Shown in pieces: positions 60,301-64,000 of a DNA stretch of 64,000 nt (the stretch's first letter is position 1; every line of letters begins with the position of its first letter). The position numbers and the translations under genes were made by a program. The notes under the pieces were generated by a model that had not been told where the DNA came from, ran no database searches, and was given only the letters and a program-made list of their open reading frames with translations. The stretch covers positions 558,001 through 622,000 of the forward strand of contig NW_026262669.1 in the NCBI RefSeq assembly GCF_021869535.1, read 5' to 3'. The DNA comes from Mytilus californianus (taxonomy: Eukaryota > Mollusca > Bivalvia > Mytilida > Mytilidae).

Positions 60301-62739
60301 AAGTTGTTGAACGCATTTGGATGAATGTAAGAAATCGTATTGTCGCTCAAGTCCCTAAAAAAAGAATTGAAATGTACTTTCATTGTGATCATACGAAATG
60401 AACGATTTACAAATATAATTATTTAAGAAAGGCTTATATATTTTTGTGTATTTTAAAGCGTACATAACTGCAGGTACATTAGAGTGGTAAGTTTTTTTTT
60501 GTCGTGAAAGTGAACACTATGTTATAACCAACGCCAGCACGACAATTATGAATGCCTAACATGTTAAGTTGTGTAACATTTTTGTAGAATATATGACATA
60601 TTATTGACAGTAATGCCATTCATGAAGGAATGTATTATGAACTAAATGATTAGCCACGAAACGCAAATCATGAACATAGCAAATCTGTGTGAAGAAAAAG
60701 AAATAGGCATTTGAATTTGTCTTTTCGAGGTCAGACTGCATTTTTGTCAACACTGATGCTGATTTCACGTCCAAGTTCTTAATCTATGATAATAAAAAAA
60801 ATTGTATCAAGCAAATATAAAGTAGCTGGGAAGAATACATCAGGCAAGTTAACTATTTATACTCTTCAATCATCTTCGTTCTGATGATTGATCAACGGAA
60901 ATGAAACAGTGATAATGTTCGGAATTTGCTCTCAGAAAGGTAGTGGAATATTTCTGTTTCAAAAAAAAAAAAAAAAACTTTCGACGTCTGTTACAAGTGT
61001 GGTTTTCATTGTTTTTGGCCGAAAAAAAAGTCGCAGACAGAGCAAGTCTAGAGTACACAGAGAACCTTCACAGGACGAAAGATCAAGATACTTTTAAGAT
61101 ACTTGAACAATTAAATATTGACACTTATTTTGAATATGAGATAGATGTTATAGGATTAAACGCCTTTATTAAAGGAATTTATTGGTGTATAAACTCGATC
61201 AATTCACTCATAAACAAATAAAAGTCCGACGGACTTTTATGATATGTTTGTGAGTGACTTGGTCCAGTTTATACACCAATAAATTCCTTTAAAAAGGCGT
61301 TTAATCCTTATAATTCTTTAAGTTAATTTATTTTTCCACACTTATAACCTCTTTCACACGTAAATTGTATAATTATGTCATTGAATTAGCCTGGCGCATG
61401 AGTATATTTATTTGTTAAAGCAAAAGTATGTACTCCATGAAATTTGCTATCTGATAAAAAATAAACTACAAAAAATCATAATATCATTCAAATGAATGTT
61501 TTGTGTTTATTATTTATTTTAACGATTAACGCAAAGTGAAAATAAATATTTTAAACGTCGAGCCGGATTGTGTTATTATCGTCGCCATCTTGTTTACATT
61601 GGTTACAAAAAGAAGTTCGGTCAACGTCGTCTATCGAAAAATAAACAACGTCAAGAACAACTACCGGGAGTCCTCTCGGCCAATCATATCAACGTATTTC
61701 CTAATATGCAAATCATATAAGTATTATTCTGCTATATTTGTACAGGAAAGTAATTTTTAAACTTTTGGATAAGATTTGTATATTACCAAAGAAGGTTATA
61801 AAATATCCTTTTTTTTACAAAAACTCAATTTGTATTTTTGTTAAAATGATTTGTCGTCTTTAAAAAATAATATTTTTGTACATGAGACTACTTTATAATT
61901 GCCTAAAGAAAGTATCGAGTGGACTCACGATAGGCTTGGACTGGATTTAGGACACGTGAACAAACAGGTGTTAGTAAACAAAGTTAAATTCGAAGATATG
62001 AAAGTGTCGAAACAATATGTCACAAATTATTCTGTCGGTTTTCCTTCTCCACACCAGAAGTATTAAGATTTCTCATGGAAGTTGTATGATGTTGTATAAG
62101 ACCTGGACGTATTCGGAAAAAAATTAAGAGCTCCACATGGAGAGAGGTGAAAGCTATCGGGTTGTGCTAAATATCTTGTGCGCATTTATTTTGCTACAGA
62201 ACAGCTGTTTTTTAATACAGACAACCAGAACGAAGTGAGCGTTCTTGAGAAAGGTAGCAATATATTTGAACTTCAGAAATTGACTCTTTCAATTTTTAAA
62301 AATGTACTGTGAATTATATTTCCTTCATCAGTATGATTAGGATGATGTAAAATGAATCATATCAATACATTTTGATTTAACTAAATCAATTTTTACTGTT
62401 ATACAATTACAAACCGAACAAATATACGTAAGGATTTGAATGACTAGTTAACATTATCCTTGTCAAAGCAATGACGTATCTATTTTACACAGCCAATGTT
62501 CCTTTTAAGGTAACTATTCGTATATAAATATATTCAAAGAGTGTAACTTACCAAAATACTGTTTGTATAAGCTATATCAAAATACCGTTTGCAGTAATCG
62601 TCCGTTTTCTCACAAACCAAACAAAAAATCATACTAATTGTTATAACAGAATATTATATCAACTTACAGATTCCTTAAATCAGTCAAGTTGTTGAACGCA
62701 TTTGGATGAATGTAAGAAATCGTATTGTCGCTCAAGTCC
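33250..62739 (-). CDS. LRR-LRRCT-EGF extracellular protein gene, 5' end outside window
   Basis: Exons in transcript order: 62739-62668, 60354-60283, (54002-53922, tentative), 52264-52193, 50894-50823, 50372-50301, 48950-48879, 45085-45014, 44042-43971, 42913-42845, 42335-42264, 36243-36092, 34813-34712, 33357-33250. The first eleven encode single 24-residue leucine-rich repeats (pattern D-L-x-x-N-x-I-x-x-I...F-x-x-L-x-x-L-x-x-L). The next encodes the LRR C-terminal cap, and the last two each encode an EGF-like domain. All LRR junctions are phase 2 and each split codon gives Leu, Ile, Val or Met; the EGF exons are symmetric phase 1. About 386 residues are visible. Likely secreted or on the cell surface, binding a protein ligand. 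The module types are those of Slit, but one long LRR block followed at once by two EGFs is not Slit's four-block plan. N-terminal cap and signal peptide must lie beyond 64000. Confidence 0.88.
33358..34711. other. Intron between EGF exons
   Basis: AT-rich, no element recognised. The 63-codon minus frame at 33797-33988 has no splice support. Confidence 0.6.
34712..34813 (-). CDS. Exon: first EGF-like domain of LRR-EGF gene
   Basis: 102 nt, phase 1-1, donor GTATAG. Encodes six Cys: C-Q-C-F-N-N-G-K-C, VQKDDGRVLC, D-C and IGHWTGQFC, the classical EGF pattern with NNGxC and GxWxGxxC. The donor is weaker than its neighbours. Confidence 0.88.
34814..35444. other. Intron between LRR cap and first EGF exon (left part)
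   Basis: AT-rich, nothing recognised. Confidence 0.5.
35445..35735. repeat. Interspersed repeat family A, copy 1
   Basis: Starts TTAATACGCCAGACGCGCG and continues TTTCGTCTTCATTGGACTG, AAGCCAAACAAGTACAAAG, GAAGAGCATTGAGGACCC. A second copy in the same direction lies at 55866-56140. In reverse, its CGAAACGCGCGTCTGGCG end is the conserved tail that also appears, diverged, at 41.55 kb and in the 540-bp array, so it probably marks the 3' end of a retroelement group. Confidence 0.75.
36092..36243 (-). CDS. Exon: LRR C-terminal cap (LRRCT) of LRR-EGF gene
   Basis: 152 nt; completes a Leu codon from the last LRR exon, then reads Y-L-T-S-NPLNCDCSIFPFWSW and ends ELEKCN before donor GTACGTAG (phase 1). 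NPLxCDC, the W-x-W and the later Cys residues (AKC, EKC) are the cap hallmarks that pair as two disulfides. The position right after the LRR block fits. Confidence 0.92.
36849..37498 (-). pseudogene. Inverted 3' copy of Penelope-like ORF (endonuclease part)
   Basis: Encodes the same C-terminal 215 or so residues as the plus ORF, identical by eye, including the Cys-rich motif, the GIY-YIG-type core and the C-terminus ERKDKE-like basic end. It has no RT and no promoter of its own that I can see, so it is a structural arm, not an independent gene. The open frame runs to 37511 only by reading across the junction. Confidence 0.85.
37500..38729 (+). CDS. Penelope-like element RT (partial) plus GIY-YIG endonuclease
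   Basis: Open for 409 codons from N-E-K-H-Y-L-Q at the junction; the first 24 codons of the longer frame from 37428 belong to the inverted arm. It keeps the RT motif DGTSMGTKMAPSYANIF, the catalytic F-I-D-D and a following KINFLDT block; the N-terminal RT motifs are missing. Next comes a Cys cluster (CGRRNCLCC) and a GIY-YIG-type nuclease: SIYILTCDTCDIQYVGET, then R-L-N-N-H-R and the E of RRENFW with a late Asn (DGLNE). RT plus GIY-YIG nuclease is diagnostic of Penelope-like elements with endonuclease. Intact reading frame but 5' truncated, so not autonomous. Confidence 0.88.
   Translation, partial: NEKHYLQIDGTSMGTKMAPSYANIFMGQLEKRLLASAPYQPLSWFRFIDDIDFKWTDSQEHLNEFLGHCNSFHHSIKFTYESSMEKINFLDTTSYIKNGTIITDLHTKQTDKHQFLSPKSCHPKHCSRGIPFSQALRIKRICSTENTQNARLGQLRKHLVVRGYNNNIIDSAFERANKTSRQELLEYKDKNKATNRTPLVLTYHPDFKNVSSIVQKHWKIIENDANLKKVFSSPPVMAFRRPKNIRDKLVTSVLAKQPTPSPGCYKQCGRRNCLCCKAANTSSSFISSVTKQNYTIYSNSNCKTENSIYILTCDTCDIQYVGETMDKFNIRLNNHRSWYKTNKNCPLTRHLRSTKHSFDNVTFQIIEVNTEWDTTARRRRENFWIHQLHTLEPDGLNEKDEKRYRKDKE
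39071..40400. repeat. 540-bp tandem array, about 2.5 units
   Basis: Unit starts AAACAAGTCTAAATTGAAAA (C anchors at 39073, 39612, 40152). Units 1 and 2 are complete; unit 3 stops after TGCCATTGGCGATTGC. It begins at the (TA)n that ends the Penelope-like element. In reverse each full unit carries ATCACTGAAGATACATTAAT then TGTCGAAATCCGGA, a diverged form of the tail motif of family A. Short frames recurring on both strands are artefacts of the repeat. Confidence 0.88.
40690..41720 (+). pseudogene. Retroelement RT ORF relic with 3' tail
   Basis: In shifting frames it reads SNIPATSTYGVYISQLIRY, YHDVLDRG, TRKLLNQ and RYHELV, which resemble consecutive conserved blocks of the same mollusc retroelement polyprotein whose end lies at 27.2 kb. 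A CACGACGGATGCTATATATG block and, at about 41.5 kb, a tail with CATTACTGAAGAGATATTTA and TTGTCGAAATGCG follow. Several frameshifts and stops; dead. Confidence 0.55.
42264..42335 (-). CDS. LRR exon k (last repeat before the cap)
   Basis: 72 nt, phase 2-2, AG|A...TT|GTAAGTTT. Encodes DFSQNNISHIKEHAFGN then ITSLSQ; the split codon joined to the cap exon gives Leu. Confidence 0.9.
42336..42844. other. Intron between LRR exons j and k
   Basis: AT-rich, nothing recognised. Confidence 0.6.
42845..42913 (-). CDS. LRR exon j (69 nt)
   Basis: One codon shorter than the other repeats but same phases; AG|G...AT|GTAAGTAT. Encodes YLENNKLTTIKAHTFEKV then DTRY. The loss of one residue falls in the variable part, before the final conserved position, making a 23-residue repeat. 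Confidence 0.88.
43458..43864. mobile_element. Short DNA element with ~24-bp inverted ends
   Basis: Left end CATGATTAAGGATGTCCGCT and, in reverse complement, right end CATGTTAAGGATGTTTGCTC agree over about 20 of 24 positions. 407 bp, no coding frame, AT-rich inside: MITE-like. Lies in the LRR-EGF gene intron between exons i and j. Confidence 0.6.
43971..44042 (-). CDS. LRR exon i
   Basis: 72 nt, phase 2-2, donor GTGAGTTA. Encodes DLSSNEITTIEEYAFVH then IPALYS, a textbook LRR unit. Confidence 0.92.
44043..45013. other. Intron between LRR exons h and i
   Basis: AT-rich; frames on both strands at 44234-44495 and 44522-44734 are chance. Confidence 0.6.
45014..45085 (-). CDS. LRR exon h
   Basis: 72 nt, phase 2-2, donor GTAAGTAT. 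Encodes YFQDNKISTIKQFAFMN then LPRLRY. Confidence 0.9.
45086..48878. other. Large intron between LRR exons g and h
   Basis: 3.8 kb of AT-rich sequence. One small family C fragment in reverse at about 45995-46045 (GAATTTTCCTTAGAGTTCGG). The open frame at 47509-47862 has no domain. No missed LRR exon found by eye. Confidence 0.55.
48879..48950 (-). CDS. LRR exon g
   Basis: 72 nt, phase 2-2, acceptor CATTTGTACAG, donor GTAAGTAC. Encodes DLQSNNISEVEEHALEH then LPNLVY. Confidence 0.92.
48951..50300. other. Intron between LRR exons f and g
   Basis: AT-rich, nothing recognised. Confidence 0.55.
50301..50372 (-). CDS. LRR exon f
   Basis: 72 nt, phase 2-2, acceptor CTATTTCAG, donor GTAAGTTC. Encodes DLKFNNIKILKSGVFAN then YTNLYE; contains one N-Y-T glycosylation sequon. 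Confidence 0.92.
50373..50822. other. Intron between LRR exons e and f
   Basis: Nothing recognised. Confidence 0.55.
50823..50894 (-). CDS. LRR exon e (diverged repeat)
   Basis: 72 nt, phase 2-2, acceptor GTCTTTCCAG. Encodes DGSYNDLRDINQSLPRN then SSNLYK. The consensus Leu after Asp is replaced by Gly and the Phe is missing, but length, phase and Asn position fit. Sequons N-Q-S and N-S-S are present. Confidence 0.85.
51291..51317. repeat. (TC)n microsatellite
   Basis: 27 nt of uninterrupted TC, inside an LRR-EGF gene intron. Confidence 0.95.
51375..51760 (+). repeat. Interspersed repeat family D
   Basis: Blocks CAACAGTAGTATACCGCTGT, AACAAATCCGGGTACCAAG, CTGCCACATTCCTGACTTTG and GCCAAACCTCCCGCTTATAT match the 55.5-kb copy in order. 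Its last part overlaps in sequence with family C (CTGACTTGGTAC..., AATGGTGG). Confidence 0.7.
52193..52264 (-). CDS. LRR exon d
   Basis: 72 nt, phase 2-2, donor GTAAGTTT. Encodes YIGSNMLDTIDNLGLER then AVGLRT. Confidence 0.87.
52570..52695 (+). repeat. Retroelement 3'-region fragment
   Basis: TTTGTGTATTGTTGATTGTC, GACATGGCGTTGTCAGTTCA and TTTTCGACTTATGAGTTTAA match the downstream part of the 27.3-kb retroelement relic in type. No coding. Confidence 0.5.
52696..53921. other. Intron sequence between LRR exons c and d
   Basis: AT-rich; plus frames at 53458-53830 have no domain and no splice support. Confidence 0.5.
53922..54002 (-). CDS. Tentative LRR exon c (81 nt)
   Basis: Donor GTGAGTAA and an ACATAG acceptor enclose 81 nt with the right phases (2-2). 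The end WKNFPYLET matches the LRR 3' half, but the first half (NIQQTRRSKQHDFFGD) lacks the D-L-x-x-N pattern and the unit is three codons long. It could be a real but diverged repeat, a decayed exon, or a chance match; an alternative acceptor at 53989 would not keep the phase. Confidence 0.35.
54003..55139. other. Intron sequence with repeat scraps
   Basis: Reverse family B scraps at about 54610-54780 and 55020-55125. A GTATCGATCTGATAAATAAA segment at about 54897 is shared with 27107. Otherwise unremarkable. Confidence 0.4.
55140..55315 (+). repeat. Interspersed repeat family C
   Basis: Has CGAATGGACAACAACTGTCA and CTTAGTACAGGCATTTCC. Confidence 0.7.
55485..55865 (+). repeat. Interspersed repeat family D
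   Basis: Same blocks as the 51.4-kb copy, with AAATCCGGGTTACAAACTAA better preserved. It runs directly into family A, suggesting a nested or composite insertion. Confidence 0.72.
55866..56140. repeat. Interspersed repeat family A, copy 2
   Basis: TTAATACGCCAGACGTGCGT, CAAGTACAAAGCTGAAGAGC and GGACAAGAACATCCTTATTA match the 35.4-kb copy. Confidence 0.75.
56141..56924. other. Intron sequence
   Basis: AT-rich; nothing recognised. The plus frame at 56493-56744 is unsupported. Confidence 0.45.
56925..57115 (+). repeat. Interspersed repeat family C, diverged
   Basis: GAAAATGGTGGGTCAAACTG and GCTAGCTAAACCCCCACTGG match the 9.3-kb copy's middle. Confidence 0.6.
57165..57575 (+). repeat. SINE-like element
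   Basis: A GC-richer unit with TTTGCACGTTAAGAACCC, ACAACTCTTCGAGGGGTCCG and a terminal CACTGGACGTTAAGCAACC followed by a short (ATCA)n tail. The short length, conserved central block and simple-repeat tail are those of a mollusc SINE. No clear Pol III boxes at the left end, so it may be 5' truncated. Frames of 110 and 77 codons across it are not genes. Confidence 0.65.
57582..58110 (+). pseudogene. Decayed coding relic, possibly retroelement N-terminal region
   Basis: Frame 57582-57857 (91 codons) has acidic residues and LTYMKNKIAGLEK. After a frameshift near 57820 it continues as FDFNVNVVDNVDYAIACIKK, then YKVRRRLEDG, and after another break IDSEDKKRNSAANSRA. This order resembles the N-terminal region of mollusc/cnidarian recombinase- or retroelement-linked proteins (x-x-L-I-R-I-A-x-R...S-D-S-E-D-E-K-x-I). 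The match is from memory and loose. At least two frameshifts and internal stops: not functional. Confidence 0.4.
58130..58310 (-). repeat. Interspersed repeat family B, minus copy
   Basis: ATTTGTCATTTCCGGGCCTT, TTGAAGGCCGTATGATGACC and GGCAATCATACCATATCTTC are the family blocks in reverse. Confidence 0.78.
58723..58876. repeat. Hairpin with ~75-bp arms, unit 1
   Basis: Left arm GGATTAAACGCCTTTTTAAA..., right arm the near-exact complement ending TTTAAAAAGGCGTTTAATCC; loop of a few bases near GTCTGACGGAC. Fold-back element inside the duplicated unit. Confidence 0.9.
60283..60354 (-). CDS. LRR exon b (in duplication unit 1)
   Basis: 72 nt, phase 2-2, acceptor CTTTTTTTAG, donor GTAAGTTG. Encodes DLSDNTISYIHPNAFNN then LTDLRN. 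Identical over all 72 nt to exon a. Confidence 0.93.
61153..61307. repeat. Hairpin with ~75-bp arms, unit 2
   Basis: Counterpart of 58723-58876 with a few changes. Confidence 0.9.
62668..62739 (-). CDS. LRR exon a (in duplication unit 2), first exon visible
   Basis: 72 nt, phase 2-2, same splice sites and sequence as exon b. It is the most upstream exon of the LRR-EGF gene in this window; it begins mid-codon, so at least one more exon lies beyond 64000. Confidence 0.92.
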
Positions 62740-63268
62740 CTAAAAAAAGAATTGAAGTGTTCTTTCATTGTGATCATACGAAATGAACGATTTACAAATA
62801 TAATTATTTAAGAAAGGCTTATATATTTTTGTGTATTTAAAAGCGTACATAACTGCAGTTACATTAGAGTGGTAAGTTTTTTTTTGTCGTGAAAGTGAAC
62901 ACTATGTTATAACCAACGCCAGCACGACAAATAATGAATGCCTAACATGTTAAGTTGTGTAACATTTTTGTAGAATATATGACATATTATTGACAGTAAT
63001 GCCATTCATGAAGGAATGTATTATGAACTAAATGATTAGCCACGAAACGCAAATCATGAACATAGCAAATCTGTGTGAGGAAAAAGAAATAGGCATTTGA
63101 ATTTATCTTTGCGGGGTCAGACTGCATTTTTGTCAACACTGATGCTGATTTCACGTCCAAGTACTAAATCTATGATAATTGAAACAATTGTATCAAGCAA
63201 ATATAAAGTAGCTTGGAAGAATAAATCAGGCAAGTTAACTCTTTATACTCTTTAATCATCTTCGTTCT

Positions 63269-63349
63269 GATGATTGATCAACGGAAATGAAACAGTGATA
63301 ATGATCGGAATTTGCACTCAGAGAGGTAGTGGAATATTTCTGTTTCAAA
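63269..63349. repeat. Partial third unit of the 2.4-kb tandem duplication
   Basis: About 80 bp (GATGATTGATCAACGGAAAT to TATTTCTGTTTCAAA) and then the match stops. In units 1 and 2 an A-run follows at this exact point, whereas here unique sequence (TCGTTCCAAAAGATGG) follows, marking the duplication boundary. Confidence 0.85.
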
Positions 63350-64000
63350 TCGTTCCAAAAGATGGAATATCATTTACACTTTTTTATGTGATTTTTTAAT
63401 TGGCAAAATATGATAAAAATGTATCTATTCCATAACGAAACGTTCAAAATTAGGCAAGACCTACAAGGTCTGTTATAACAAAAAGCATAACAGTGTTAGA
63501 CAAACTTAAACCGGAAGTGATTATTCCGTATTTGCCCACGGTTTAATACGGCTTTTACAGTATTGGACTGGGCCGAGTAGCAATATTCATGATATTAACG
63601 CATGAGTTATATCAACAGATGACTTCACTAGTATATCACATGAAGATTATTCGTATAAGGGCCAATTTGCTCATATTATTCAATAATAGAAATTAAACAT
63701 CTAGTAAACGACGTAATAAGTGTTTTGCTTTTACTAATAGTCTCTATTATAGGATGAATAATATAATGAACAGGTCTTTTCTATAATAACTGTGTTTGTT
63801 GGGTTTTTTTACGTTTTTTTGTGTTTATCTTTGAATTTCATTTTGCTATGAAGTTGTACATGTTGTATATATATTTGTCTGTTTAACAGTAGATGGGAGG
63901 CACACTGACGGTGTTGAGTGTTCTGCTGTAAGTTATATGTTTTTCCCTGTGTTCATATTGTATATCCCTTGATGTAATTCCCTGAATTGGTTTTACACGC
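63350..64000. other. AT-rich sequence at right edge
   Basis: Presumably intron of the LRR-EGF gene. On plus, CTGTTTAACAG then about 38 nt then GTAAGTTA at 63933 looks like a small exon but has no partner. Confidence 0.35.

Larger units (their letters stand above)
58459..60882. repeat. Tandem duplication unit 1 (2,424 bp) carrying LRR exon b
   Basis: Begins GATGATTGATCAACGGAAAT and repeats in full from 60883. Contains a 154-bp hairpin, an 85-codon open frame (59427-59684), a segment with CCAATCA, ATGCAAAT and TATTTATAAAG, and one LRR exon with its introns. The units differ by scattered substitutions, A-run length and a 42-nt deletion in unit 2. Confidence 0.95.
60883..63268. repeat. Tandem duplication unit 2 (2,386 bp) carrying LRR exon a
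   Basis: Second full unit. A 42-nt deletion near 61930 removes part of the open frame seen in unit 1, and the 60960 A-run is longer. The left hairpin arm has changed from CGCCTTTTTAAAG to CGCCTTTATTAAAGG. Confidence 0.95.

Noticed and set aside
1-64000. CRISPR arrays, bacterial operons, rRNA genes
   Set aside because: The tandem arrays have no unique spacers between short constant repeats, and the sequence is eukaryotic in gene structure; no rRNA-like segment seen.

Overview
This window looks like AT-rich nuclear DNA from a marine mussel (Mytilus-like bivalve). The reasons are the general base composition, genes broken into very short exons with GT-AG introns, and many interspersed repeats of kinds I associate with mussel genomes: the 'genetic-map' family starting with a TGGTATGATTGCCAATGAG core, the family with the CGCCAGACGCGCGTTTCGT end, Penelope-like elements, fold-back elements and long minisatellites. 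There are no bacterial-style operons. Almost all long open frames are repeat-derived or chance, so the genes had to be read from exon motifs, splice sites and phase agreement.

Two host genes can be supported. (1) A minus-strand gene running from beyond the right edge (first exon seen at 62739) down to about 33250. It encodes ten to eleven leucine-rich repeats, each on its own exon of 72 nt (one 69, one tentative 81), then an LRR C-terminal cap and two EGF-like domains. Every junction agrees in phase and every split codon in the LRR block gives Leu, Ile, Val or Met. It is probably a secreted or cell-surface recognition/adhesion protein with Slit-like modules, but it is not a clear Slit orthologue. 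(2) A plus-strand four-exon gene at 22.9-28.7 kb encoding a 76-residue protein: signal peptide, about 16-residue ectodomain, one glycine-rich membrane span and an 11-residue Cys/Lys tail ending in V-I-V. A poly(A) signal lies 66 nt after the stop. I do not recognise its family.

Layout: 1-22 kb is repeat territory with seven minisatellite arrays (periods about 31, 34, 35, 58, 61, 66-71 and 84 bp, plus a 66-bp array), fold-back elements and decayed interspersed repeats, with no convincing gene. 22.9-28.7 kb holds the small membrane-protein gene, whose introns contain a freshly duplicated 191-bp repeat, a retroelement relic and a fold-back element with arms of about 155 bp. 30.8-31.8 kb is an element made of five 166-bp repeats with short inverted ends. 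33-63 kb is the LRR-EGF gene. Its intron between the last LRR and the LRR cap holds a young Penelope-like element in an inverted-arm arrangement (36.5-39.05 kb), a 540-bp array and another retroelement relic. 58.5-63.3 kb is a 2.4-kb tandem duplication that copies one whole LRR exon with its flanking introns, so the gene appears to be gaining a repeat unit by exon duplication.

How the parts work together: the LRR exons are all in the same phase, so duplication or skipping of any one keeps the frame. The tandem duplication is a direct example. The mobile elements sit in introns and do not touch the exons I can see.
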